From Taxillus chinensis (Eukaryota > Streptophyta > Magnoliopsida > Santalales > Loranthaceae): DNA of 64,000 nucleotides. Each line of letters opens with the position of its first letter. The stretch's first letter is position 1. This document shows, piece by piece, positions 1 through 12,700 of this stretch. The position numbers and the translations under genes were made by a program. The stretch lies in contig CM042086.1 in the NCBI GenBank assembly GCA_023512835.1, positions 12,738,809 through 12,802,808 of the forward strand. Reading direction: 5' to 3'. The notes beneath the pieces were generated by a model. The model searched no databases and was not told where the DNA came from. It saw only the letters and a program-made list of their open reading frames with translations.

Positions 1-81
1 CATGAATATATTCAACCCTTAGTGATGGAAGTTTTGGATATAGGGATTCATTGATCTCTCACCTTTAAATTCAAATTTCAG

Positions 82-217
82 GGCCCTTTTTAGGTAACTA
101 AATTATATTGGTATTCAAATTCTCTAGGCTCTTTATTATTTGTGAATTGAAAACTGTATAGGCTCAGGCCCCTTTTTAGGTAACTAAATTATATTGGTAT
201 TCAAATTCTCTAGGCTC
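82..217. repeat. Short direct repeat, two ~48-bp copies
   Basis: A nearly identical segment occurs twice, at about 84-131 and 170-217, offset by 86 bases. Both copies run from a run of C and T through 'taggtaactaaattatatt' to 'ctctaggctc'. The spacer between them is unrelated. This looks like a local tandem-type duplication in non-coding DNA. Confidence 0.8.
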
Positions 218-353
218 ATTATTTTATTTTTAATCTTTTTTAATAATGTTCTACACATGCAAAAGCAGTCATACTTGCTCAGATGTTAAATTTGAAGATT
301 GATTTTCAAATGTGGTTTGATCCTAAAAATGTGCCTTTGCTGTTGTATATTAT

Positions 354-412
354 TAGGTTCCAGAAACTGCAATTTTCTTTATCGAAGATGGGAAAAAAGT
401 CCCAGCTGCTTG
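354..412 (+). CDS. Possible terminal exon of a gene entering from the left
   Basis: A pyrimidine-rich stretch ends in 'attattag', a reasonable splice acceptor. It is followed by an open stretch that reads VPETAIFFIEDGKKVPAA and then a TGA stop. The composition is protein-like, but the fragment is only 18 residues long. I do not recognise the family and found no matching upstream exon in the first 350 bases. It could be the last exon of a gene whose body lies left of the window, or chance. Treat as a weak call. Confidence 0.2.
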
Positions 413-1039
413 AAGTTGTCATGGAGGGGTGTAAAAAGTGGTATCTGGTATTTTCCTTCGTTTTGGCTAAACTTATGAGTATCAATATGTAATGGGGCAG
501 CTCACCTTGGAAATTTTGTACGCTCTAAGGTCCCTGTGTGCCTCACTACCAAAAACGTTATATTCAGGAAAAGCAGTGATTGAGAGAAGTAACAGATGTG
601 AATTGTATAAAGGCAATGCTAACTAGATTATACTATGTGCATTTGCATTTTACTAATCTTCTGGATCATTTTACTGATTGCTGAAATTAACCATTGGCAA
701 GCAATACTGCCTTTTCAGTGGATTATATTGTTTCTCGTTGTGGTTAGGACATCAATTTTAATGCTTCATGCGCCCCTTTAATTTTTAAGAATTATGTTTT
801 GATTATCTTCAATCAAAGCTGGCCTCTTAACTCCACTGTGTTTTACTTATTTATATTATTATTATTATTACTGATGTTCACTAGCCGCCTTATCAATAAA
901 TAGTAGCATGCAGGTTTATACTCATTTAAGTTTTGGCATTTTATTGTACAATACAGCAAAGTATTGATCCTTGTGTTTTTTTTTTTTTGGTTTATTACAC
1001 TAGGTAGCCGAAAGAGTGGGGAGTGGGGATTGGAGGGGA

Positions 1040-1425
1040 CTAAGAGCATCCACACCAATTTTGGCATTTTAATCCCTATTCTGGAGATAAATAGTATATA
1101 ATTTGTTTATTTTTTAAAAACATCAAATATCTCATTCTTCATTTCTATTTATATTTCTTATATAATTTATTTTATATTATTTTCTCTTTCCTTCTTTTAT
1201 TTATTATTATCAATCAAAAGATTACAAGTATAATAATATATATTAAAAAATTATAGAGAAAATTGTTAGGGATGAATAGTGAATCCCTAAATATAGGAAT
1301 TTACTATTCATTTTCTATTCTTATATCCTATTTTAGGGAAGCTGATGCAAATGAATTTTTGGTAAATTTATATATTTTTTCCCTAAATTATAGGGATACC
1401 AAACCTAGTATGGATGCTTTAAGGA
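1040..1425. mobile_element. Candidate MITE with imperfect terminal inverted repeats
   Basis: The left end reads 'taagagcatccacacc' and the right end, reverse complemented, reads 'ttaaagcatccatact'. They share a GCATCCA core in inverted orientation about 385 bp apart. The interior is AT-rich and non-coding, with internal inverted words such as 'gtgaatccctaaatatagg' against 'ccctaaattataggg'. The 'GAGCATCC' type of end is common in plant non-autonomous DNA elements. I could not see a clean target-site duplication, so the boundaries are approximate. Confidence 0.4.
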
Positions 1426-4088
1426 ATTGTGGATTCAAAACCTTGGTCTTTGGAATAGTGAAAAATAATTATATCAGTAATTAATGAATAATGATCCCGA
1501 CTTCTGTTCTTGAAGGAAATTTTTAGTGCCCTTAAGTTAAGGTTTTTACTTATACAAAATTAATTAATTTAATCATTTTTCATAAATCTTGTGTATCATT
1601 TTTCATTGAAATAGTTGAACTCGTCTTTTGTGGCAAAATTGAACTTAGGCGAACATACATATGCTTTTCCAAAATTGAACTTGTTAATGATTCACATGTT
1701 TATTCTGCGTGAGTTCATTATGTTTTCAGGGTTATTGCAATATTGAAACATTGGAATGGGTTGATTGCTTATTAGTTAATGAAAGCCAATAGTAGCTTTT
1801 AAGCATACTTTCATATTCAAATGCTTAATTAAACAATATGGGTTTGGTAGACTGCTGGCCTGTTTTGCTCTGGGTCATTTCTAATGTTTTCTCGCTTGTT
1901 TTAAACAAAGAGCAGTCCCACTTAATGGGTGTAGTTTGCATAGTCCACAAAATTGTCACGAATGCCGATGTAAAGTCTACGAAAATATTATCCAATTGAA
2001 TGAGCATAAATTACCACTTATGCTTAGAGATGTTATATATTAGGAGGGTTAAAGCAATTTAAAGTCACGCGAACTAAAATTGGGTGGAATTAATTTGATA
2101 GGAGTTTTAAAATTAGTTGTTCAGTCTGTTTTTATTTTGTTTCATAATATATTTAATTTTTTCATAGTGAACTCTTTGTAGATTAAAAGATATACTTATT
2201 GGTATATGTGATTTTAAATGGTAACTAAGAAACACAATAATATCATAACATTTATCAGTGTTATAAGATTGTTGATGTATATGATTGGCAACATAAGAAC
2301 GTGTCGTATCATTACTTATCGGAAAAGTTTAAATTTAGTTTGTTAGTTTTTTTTTTTTGTAATGATTTAAATTAAATTTTTATTTAATTACATGAAATTA
2401 TATATATTATATAATTTTTCTAAAATGAGAATGTGTATTCTCATTCCTTAGTTAAATGAAACCTAATTCCTTAGTTATATTAATGGTTGAATTTGAATTT
2501 TCATTTAATAGTGTAACAGAGTACTCTAACGGTATTATAGTTAAAAGAAATTCAAATATGAATTGTTGGATATAAATTTAATTTTTCAAATTAATAATTT
2601 TCCCGTTAAGAATTAGATTACCATAACTATATATATATATAAGTATATTCACGTTAAGTTATATTTTCTATCTCTATTTCAAAGTATGAATAATATATTA
2701 TTTAATATATTTTATTTATCTTTCTATTCTTTTAAACTATTTTTTATTTTTTTATTTATTACAATCAATTAAATATATATATATATATATATTAAGAAAT
2801 ATAATAAAAAAATATTTAAAAGATACCGATAATCTAAATATAGATATTTTTTAATTTTTTATTCATAAATTCTATTTTGACGACCTGATTTATTTTTATT
2901 AGAACTTTAAAAGTCATTTCTATATTATAGGAAAAACAATATGATAGAAGACTTGATGGAGATGCTTAGTAAAAAGAAGAGTTTAAAAGTGTTTGATATG
3001 ATAAAAAAATTGTTAATATTAGTCGTTTTAAATATTACTTTTATAAATATATTCGAGGTCGATATATATATATATATATGAAAACATAGACCCGGCACGG
3101 TGGAGGTAGAAAGCCTTGGCGCGATAGTCCCCACAGCCACAGGGCAGGCCGGCTGTCAAAATAGTTACATGGTTTTAGAAGGTCTCCGTTTTTTTTTTTT
3201 TTTTTGGGAGATGTTGAACTGTTGAATTTCTTTTTATGGTCATAATAAAATAATATTTCTTTTTTAAGTATTGAGGCTAGCAGCGTCTTACATTCGCTTT
3301 GTCCATGATTCATATGCAGGTTAAATATAACATTTGTGCCAAAATTTGTTGGGCTCCGATTCGAAAAAGGAAAGCAATTAACGCCTAGCCCGCTACCGCA
3401 AACGTTTGGTGGCGTAGCCTTCAAATGAGTCATCTCGTACTTCGTGGTGGCCTAACAAACACATTTGTTCCGACGGGGAAGACATGTCCGGGAAGATACT
3501 AATTCGATATGTCCAACCCAGCACCACCTCGATCACCTAAAGCCCAAAGGGGAAGGCTTTGCGCTGTACCGTACGTTTTGCCATATCCCGTATACAATTA
3601 CAGAGCCTCTATATATACGGTACAGTTATTGAAATGATGTAATTTTAATGTTTTTTTTTTAAATATTCTATGTTAAAATAGTATAATTTTAGTGTAAAAA
3701 GAGCTAAAATTAGTGATCTACTGTGCCGTTTAGAAGATCCTGATTCGTCCCGTGGGGCCTGGGCTTCTAACCAATACATTCATGTATATCGCGGTTGCAG
3801 ATCCAGCGGCTTGATCGATTTTCTAACCACTACCCAATTTCAGAGCTCCAACAGTACGTAGGTACGTAGTAGACATGCAGAGATATTATGCCTTTACTAT
3901 TATATCATATTTCATAACAGCGCCGACTGCTTTCGAAATAAATAAACTACAATTTTTACCCACCATCTGGTTGTTCTGCATGTGGGCGTCGTTTCACTGG
4001 TTTAGTTGTGGGTCCTACATAATAAGATTAAACGTTTTACCCCTGTCGATGGGAACAGCGTTTACTATACGCACACGCGCGCGCACAC

Positions 4089-4126
<38 letters not shown>

Positions 4127-4821
4127 TTAATATATAATATTAAGAACATCATTCTTATTATTATCTGAAATTTAGGTGGAAACAGAGGTGGGCGTGGCAT
4201 GTGGGAAATGTGAGGCGACTGGCGCACGGTCGTCAGGAGTGACGGCTTTGGAGTATACAAATATTTGATGGAAACAGGACATCATAGTGGGACCGAAAAC
4301 CAGATTCTTTGTTGGTATATGGAGGGACACAAATCCGAGGATTATCTCTATCTCTCCCTCTCTGTTGCTACCCCACCAGCTCTTTCAAATCCCATAGATT
4401 TTGCTTCCTCTCCCCTGCCCTCTGTCTTTTACCTGTGCAGTGTGTTTATGGCAGCTGGACCCTGCAAATTTCCAACTTCCAAGCCAAGTAATAATCTCTG
4501 CTACAATATCAAATAATTGTGGGCCCAAACCGGCTAGTTGACTGCTTCAAAAAAAAAAAACCGTTGACCCATATCCAGCTCAATCTTTGAATCCTTCAAA
4601 CTGGGTGTCCCGGCTCAATCTTCTCAGCTGGCTAATCTACATGCCTCATTCTTTTTTTAATTTTATTTATTACTTGTAGGGGTGCTTATCAAAGAGGATA
4701 GGCCTGGTGGGTGGTACAGGAAATGGTTTCCCGAGAGGTTGACCCTCTTAACTTAACAATATAGGCCGGATTATCATTGGTTTTAATAAATTACCCCGTT
4801 AAATTTTATGAACGTTATGAA

Positions 4822-5325
4822 AATGTTTTTTTCCCATTATATATATATAACTATACAAGGGTAAATTTAGTAAGAATATTTGGGAATAAAAAAAATATAG
4901 ACACCTATAATTTATTAATTAGCTCTTTTAAGAAATTATAATACAAATAAATCACATCTTCAGCTTTAGTTGGAGCAAGTTTCACATTAGCGTCAAGTGG
5001 TAATTTGAATCGAGTTGGATTCCGAAGTGAGAACTGAGATGTAGGCAAGGTTGTCATATTGGTAATTTCAAACATGATGATATGGAAAAAGAAAATAGAG
5101 GAAAGAGATGAGCTAATACAAATGAAGGATAGAGAGTTCCTCTAGCTAGTCTATGAAAAGGTTTTTTTCATATATATTGATATGTACACACACACACACA
5201 CACACAATATATATATATATATATATATATATGAGGCTAAATCTAGTAAGAACCCTAGATAATAAAAATAAATTACAGCTGTTACTTTGGTATTTTAGGA
5301 AACTAGAATACAAACAAATCACATT
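4822..5325. repeat. Diverged direct repeat pair
   Basis: A segment at about 4858-4960 ('gtaaatttagtaagaat' ... 'aatacaaataaatcaca') recurs in diverged form at about 5235-5325 ('ctaaatctagtaagaac' ... 'aatacaaacaaatcaca'). A microsatellite of (CA)n followed by (TA)n at about 5185-5232 precedes the second copy. No coding capacity is visible. This is probably an old local duplication or two related repeat copies. Confidence 0.5.
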
Positions 5326-6814
5326 AATTTAGTCTAATTGACCTGTAAATCTTGCAACAGATTTAGATAGCCTTCCTTAACTTGACATCTGTTGGCTCAC
5401 TTCTATTTCTTACGAATACTATTGTTTTCCTTCATAATATGCGTCCTTTTTTGTTTCTGTTTTTTTTCTTCTTGGTCACAGATTTACAGCCGTGGTGGAA
5501 GTAATGTAATATCTATCTCTTAACGAGAACAGAATTCAACCTTTAGCGTGCTCCTCAATCTTATTTCTGGATCCATATTTCTAGTGTCAATGAAATATTC
5601 TAGTACTGTCGGATAGTCGTTTTAAATTTCAAATCTCAAAACTGAAATAGTAGCCATAAAAGATTCCAGACAAATTGAATATGAAACTGTGAAATAATTT
5701 AGTTGTGTGGGCATTGCCTGCTTTAAGAGATAATTTCAGTCACGTAGATATTGATGTTTTAATGTTGAAACTCTTAAAGAGAATAGTTCTTTTAAAGTTT
5801 AACAACTTTTCTCTGTTTTAATTTACCCGAATAATTAGTAGTTGTATGATCACAATATGAAAGGCCAAATTTAAAGAATATATAAAGAGGTTTAAGTAAG
5901 GAGAGAGAAGAAGTTTGAAAGAACACGAGGAACCACTTGAAAAACATAAAAAAAAAAAGGCATATATGTGGGTAATTAGGCTGACCTTTGGTGTAATTAA
6001 GCAGGGTATTGAAATATTGTGACCTTTTGTATTCGGCTCACCTATTTAATGGATGTGCCATTTTTAAAATTAAAATTTATTAAAAATTGTGACATTTTGA
6101 TCAAAATGATTTTTTTCACTTAATACTCAAATGAAAAAAAAAACAAAAAAAATGTTATTACCACACATATACATGTGATGAGTTCCTAAATTAGAGTCAG
6201 ACTGTGGAACAAAAGTTAGAAGATTAGATGTCTTGATCAAAGCTCCAAACGTCTAGTGTAACGCCACTACCCACATTGTCGTTGAGTACTTAGCCTGACC
6301 TTGACAACTGGCCATCTCTTCCATTTCATTTTATAGCCACAGTCCCCTCTCCAATTTTCATTCTTAACTTTATTTATGATCGATAAAATTTTAAACTGAT
6401 GTAATTTATTTTTCAATATAGTCTTATTGTGATTTGTTGAATGAGTTATAATATGAACGTTAGGATTGTTCTACGTCTAGTGTGTGTGTGTGTGTGTAAA
6501 GTGATTTTGGAAATTTAATAGATTAAATTTTTGGGGAAATTTGAGGCTTTAATTTGTTTAAATTAGCTAGGGTAAAAATATTAAAATTTAGGAATTTCAT
6601 TGTCTACAAATTTATTTTAAGCCTCCATTAAAAGATTTTCAGCAAGAAAATATTATGGAGTTGGGTCTTACCAACAATCTAGTAGTAAAAATTATTGGAA
6701 AATGAAAAGGTATTTTAAAATTATTTCAGGGTGATTCACTTGTGAATTAAAGTTAAATTTTTTTCGAAACCCACAAGACTAAACTATTTTATGGGTCAAT
6801 GACTCAAAGCATGC

Positions 6815-6925
<111 letters not shown>

Positions 6926-9900
6926 TTTAGATTTGTTTTACATATACATATAGGAGAAAGCAAGAGTATTGAATTAATTAGTAAAATAAATAAACGGAAA
7001 AAATGAAAATAGATGTTAAATAGTTTCATGGCTAAAATAACAAATAAATGAAATGTAATAATTTGAAAGGGAAGTTAATTAAGGGTGAAAAAATGCATAT
7101 TAAATGAAAATTTGAGTTGGAATAATACATTCCTTAAGCGAAACTAACTCGTTAAAGAATGAGGTTTTTATATATAAGCATACTTGAAAAAATGAGGGAC
7201 CTAGAGTGTAAGATGCGACACTATTTTGTATTATAGCAACAATTTGGACAACACAAGTGGCTTTGAAAAAACCATCAAAAACAATTAAACAATACACAAC
7301 AGCTGTCACGTAATATTGGGTATGACAAAGAGGAAGAAGAAGAAGAAGGGGGGGTTCATGCATATTTAGAATGATCGATACATGCCCCACGTGATCGGAT
7401 ATATAGCTAGGAGAAGGCAAAAAAAATAAAACTTTTATGTATTTATCTGGGTTTGATAGGTGTGCGAGGATCAGCAATCTTGGAATGTTTATATTTTTAA
7501 CAAAATCCTAAGAAAATGACGAAACAAATTTTTTCAAATTTTCTATGGTCATCAATTAATGACTCGATCACTACTATTTAAACTCACGCTTCCCACCTGG
7601 TAGGAGTGCTTAATTCTATAAACTACAAATACTATGATGCGTATTGCGTATTGGAGTTTGTGTTAAATTGCAGGGATCAATGCGTATTGCGTATTGGAGT
7701 GGAATTTACAAATCAACGCTTATGCTGTGCTGGCCTGAATTCATGTTCATGGTGTTTTTTTTTTTTGGTTTTTTTTGAGTAGTTAATTATTAATCATCTT
7801 CTTACGAGAATACGAGATCAGCTGCGAAGCGAACCTATAATGGTTATCAGGAACAGCTTCCCCTGAGTAGTCATCCACGTGTAAGTTATGGGTTATTATT
7901 ATTTTATTATTCCCTAAGCTGCTTAAATAAGTAGCTAGCTGCACATACTTATATCAATGGAGTAATTGTGGACACACGTTTAGCTGTCCCACGCGTTTTG
8001 GCTACACCCTGCAATAATGTTTAGTCTCACATACATAGGTGTCATGCTTTCAATTAATGGGGCCATAATCTTCTTGTAGATTCCATATAAGATATATTAG
8101 GGTCGTCTGATTCCCAGGCCAATATCTCTGGCATTACTTGTGGGCTACTCTAGATTGGTGTCAAACAGAGCATGTGGGATTCATTTTCTCTCCCCTCGAT
8201 CATGCATCATCACACTTGACAAAAGCTAGTAGACTTTCTGGTTCCCTTATCCCTCTTTCAATTGCCTCTGCCTTTATATGCAGATTTGAGGTTTGTCCCC
8301 TCCACGTGGGTTGGAGTTGGACCACCAAATTTGTTCATCTAGTACAAAAACAGATAAAAGAGAACAACTTTGATTCAATCTCAGTTTGTTTTTTTTAAAA
8401 CATAATAATTAAACACTTGTCATTGAATTTTATATAATTTTTACATACATATGGATCGGAATGCAGAACAGCTTTGATTCATTAATCCCAATGCAACTTT
8501 GATTCACATTTCAGAAAGGCTAAAGAAGTTGTATTTATGAACTATAATAATTTGGTTGGATTTTTCAAATCTGAAAATTTATTTTACATTTATTAAAGTC
8601 TTATTTTAATATTTTATTTATTCTTTTATTTTTTAATAATATATTATTATTTTTTATGAATTTAATAATTAATCTAATGTAAAAGTATAGATAAAGAAGA
8701 TTTTAGAATTATAAACAAAATTAATTTTTATTAAATTTTAAAGATAACAATATGTGGTGGAAGGAGGACAAAATATAATTTTTTTTAGACAATCAAATTA
8801 TCTTCACGATAAATGAATAATTATGGGCACAAAAGTAGGTGGCAGCTGGGCGTCATCTCGATTCAAACTTAAATGCCATGAAATACTGTGTGTATAGTCA
8901 TGGATTCGGTAAACTACTGGGATCCAATGTCTATCAAGATATGCATATGGCCTATGGGCAAGCGTGTGTGCATGTTGATTTTCACAAATATATATGGGCC
9001 TATGTGATGTCAGTCGAATTTTCATTCACTGTTCAAAATTTTCAGCATTTATTTTAACCATTATTGAGTGTCCCGTGGGTTGTTGATTTCGAAAAAAATA
9101 AAGTCCATAAAAACGATTTTTTTTTTTTTACAGAAAGGTGAGATGAGTGTTAAGCGAGAGAAAAAGACTTAGTTGGGTATGATTGTATTTTTTAAAAATA
9201 ATTTTATTTTTAAAAATAATATCATAGGCCTAACTCATTCTATTAATAAAAGGCTTTATATACTTATCGATCACCAAATGAATCTAGATTAAATTTGTGT
9301 AAAATAATCAAAGTTTAGCATATGAAGTGTTTGTTCCACGTCATATTGTTTATGTGTTCATGTAAGGAGGTGTGTTGAGATATAGTACATTTTGTTTTCA
9401 TATTTAAAGATCTAATCTCACTTAAAATTTAAGAATCATACCAAAACAATTTGAAAGTATAAAGGCTTTATTATAAAATTTGGAAAGTTAAAGAATCTAA
9501 TAATAATCTTTTAGGAACCATATTACAATTTAAGGACATAACGACCTTGATGGAAACCGAGACAAAGATAGGGGAGACCTTTTTTTTTTTTTTACTTTAG
9601 CAGTTTATATATATATATATATATATATTAATGCGAGTTAGTTAAAATAGTAATAAATAATTACTATTTATTTTATATCACAAATAATAATATATAATAT
9701 AAAATAAATAAGTTAATTAACATATAAATATATTATATTAATATAAATTTATTTAAAGCTTTATATATATATATATATATATCAATAGTCATATAAAGCA
9801 TAGTACTATTTATATAAAATATGATATATATAATCATTAGTAGATAAATATTTTATATTATATGATCGTAAGTATAGTATAATTTAAAAGTTATCAATAA

Positions 9901-11110
9901 ATTAACTGACTACCATATATCAAGATATATATATATAGCTATATTTTTAGTTTCCATTAATATTTAAATTTAATTAGTAATATGACTTACTATCCCAAAG
10001 TGTTAACAATGAAGATGCTGCTAACTAAAATAGTGGTAAATAGATTAAATAATTTTTAAAAAATTATTTATAAGAAATTTGGTGAACTTTTTATGCATTT
10101 ATACCATTACTTATAATCTATATGCTGCTAATAGTAATGATCTAAATATGAGTTATAATAATTTTAACAGTTTATATCTCAATGCCCTATGTCAAACTTT
10201 TTGGATCCGTCAATATATGAGAAGACTTAATTTATAGACCAATGTTTTAGGTAACACTGTGAAATAATTTTTATTTGATGTTGAAAATATTTAGATAATA
10301 ATGTAATTGATGATATGAGTGTTTTAATTATACTTTAGTTTGATTTAGAGTTCGAGGTCTTAAAAGACTACTTTGTAAATTTTATGAAAAAATATCCATG
10401 AATTTGTATTCACATTGAAAAAATAGGATATTATTATACATGCCAAATAAATACGTGTAGTATTATTCTTAAAATAAAAGTTGATACACCATGCCATTGC
10501 AGAATTTACTATAGGAGATAGTGTTGATATATATTTTGTTTATATTTAGCTTTTGAATATTTTATAATAGATCATGGCGGTGATTTTTTATACATGACAA
10601 ACTGTATTTGTAATATTTTCTCAAAATTTTCATACCAAATATAATAGCAAAATCAAATATGAGTTCCCTTTAATGTGAAGGGGAGTGAAAAAGATAAAAG
10701 TTACATCACCAGCCCCAGGCCGACTAATTAAATTTATTAACAAAAGTTTATTAAGTGTGAGGTTCCGCTTGCACGTGTGGACATCGACTATCATTCTTTT
10801 TTGAAAATTGCTTTCTACGCCGTGTATATAAGTATGTTTATGTTGTCTTGTGGTATAATTAGTAACGTAAATAAAATGTAAAAAGGGTGGTAAGGGTGGT
10901 GTTCGGGACCACGTAATGTGTTGGTGGTGCCTTCCCGGATCCCAATCAAGATTTAGGGCAGGTCATCTGTATGATTGTACCCAACGACAAATATAATTAC
11001 AGTATCCACTTCCTCCATTCTAATATTTGCGTATCTTTCATATCTTTCCAAAGACGGAGACATCTGATGAGGCAGGCCTTCACGTACACACATTATTTTA
11101 TTTTGGAGCG

Positions 11111-12079
11111 TTTTAAGCATGCATGGTTTGTTTTTATCACAAGTTTATAAATATAGATCAATTAATATATATATATATATATATTTGTTTCTAAAAAAAT
11201 ATATTTATTAAAAAATAATTTGTTTTATTAAAAAACTTATCTTGCCGTTGTTTAATTTATAGGTATAATGTAATATAATATTAAATATATTATCCAAGGC
11301 AATTTATTTCAAAATAAAGATTTACTTATTTTAATTTATATATTATAATCGACATAATAAACAATTATCTTACCACTTAAATTAGTTCTTTTATTCTTAA
11401 CAATTTATTCTGTCATGACCTTCGAGCATACTTCTCTTCGGTAACTTTCATTGATAAATCTTTCAAACTTCATTATCTGATTTTCCACACGAACTTCCAT
11501 TTAGTATTTAAGTTTGACTCCATGCCTAATCAAACATTTTAAGCAATGGTTTGTCTGACTTTATCCACGAACTTCACTATAGTTTGAAACCCTTGTCAAT
11601 CAAATGTTTAAGCATAATTTAAGCATGTATGTTTTGTTTTTAATTATCACAAGTTTATAAATAGAGATCAATTAATATATATATATATATTATAAAAATA
11701 TTATAATTATTAAAAATGTTATCTTGCCGTTGTTTAATTTATAGCTATAATTTAATATAGTATTAAATATATTCTCAAAGGCAATTTATTTCAAAATAAA
11801 TATTTACTTGTTTTAATTTATACATTATAATTGACATAATAAACAAATATCTTTCCATTTAAACTAGTTATTTTATTCTTAACAATATTTTATTCTGTCA
11901 TGACCTACAAGCATCATATCTCTCTTGAGTAACTTCCATTGACAAATCTTAATATTTTACACGCGAACTTCTATTTAATATTTAAGTTTGACTCCATGCT
12001 TGATCAAACCTTCAAGCAGTGGTTTGTCTAACTTTATCCTAGAACTTCACTCTAGTTTGAAATCATTGTCAATCAAATG
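11111..12079. repeat. Tandem duplication, two ~470-500-bp units
   Basis: Copy 1 runs from about 11111 to 11606 and copy 2 from about 11617 to 12079. They share ordered landmarks: 'tttaagcatg', 'tatcacaagtttataaata', an (AT)n stretch, 'tatcttgccgttgtttaatt', 'ggcaatttatttcaaaataa', 'ttctgtcatgacct', 'tttaagtttgactccatgc' and 'gtcaatcaaatg'. The offset falls from 510 at the left to 473 at the right because of indels. There is no long open frame. The copies have clearly diverged, so the event is not recent. Confidence 0.9.
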
Positions 12080-12150
12080 CTCTTCTTAGCCTGGTGGTGG
12101 AGTTTAAGAGTCTAAGTCCGAAAGATTTGTTAAATGAACTTCATTTGTGA

Positions 12151-12700
12151 ATTTATCAAAGTTCAAGTGTACTAGTCCAAATCGATTGTTAATCAGGCAT
12201 GATATGTGAACTTTGTCGAAGACTAAAAGTTTTCTTTTTTCTTTTATCTTTTATCCTTTAAGAGCAATTTCTTTGTGAGGATGGTTTAATTTGATTATAT
12301 AACTTCATTGTGACCACTCTGTCATAAATGATCCCTTTTAAAGTATTTCACTATGGAGAAATCTTTTATGATCATTGTTTGAATTCTTTGAATTTCTCAA
12401 AGTTCAAGTGTACTAGTCCAAATCCATTCTTAATTAAGCATGATATGTGAACTTTGTTAAAGACTAAGAGATTTCTTTTTTCTTCTCTCCTTTAAGAGCA
12501 ACTCCTTTGTGAGGATGTTTTAATTTGATTATCCCTCAACAGAAAACTCTACTGTGACCATTCTGGCATAAATGATCCTTTTTTAAGCATTTCTCTGTGA
12601 AGAAATATTTTATGATCATTGTTTAAATTCTCTATATGAATTTCTCAAAGTTCAGTGTACTAGTCCAAATTCATTGTTAATCAAGCATGATATGTGAATT
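12151..12700. repeat. Tandem repeat, ~240-bp unit, about 2.2 copies
   Basis: Units begin near 12157, 12398 and 12646 (offsets 241 and 248). Shared landmarks are 'tcaaagttcaagtgtactag', 'aagcatgatatgtgaa', 'ctttaagagcaa', 'tttgtgaggatg', 'gcataaatgatcc' and 'tatgatcattgttt'. The third copy stops after about 55 bases. The block directly follows the 500-bp duplication, so the two form one compound repeat island. No coding potential is seen. Confidence 0.9.

Noticed and set aside
3041..3433. 130-codon minus-strand frame
   Set aside because: It has Lys and Tyr-Ile runs from poly(T) and (TA)n, no domain I recognise, and no gene context.
11111..12079. Tandem units interpreted as LTRs of a retrotransposon
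   Set aside because: The copies abut with almost no internal sequence and lack TG...CA ends and a primer-binding site.
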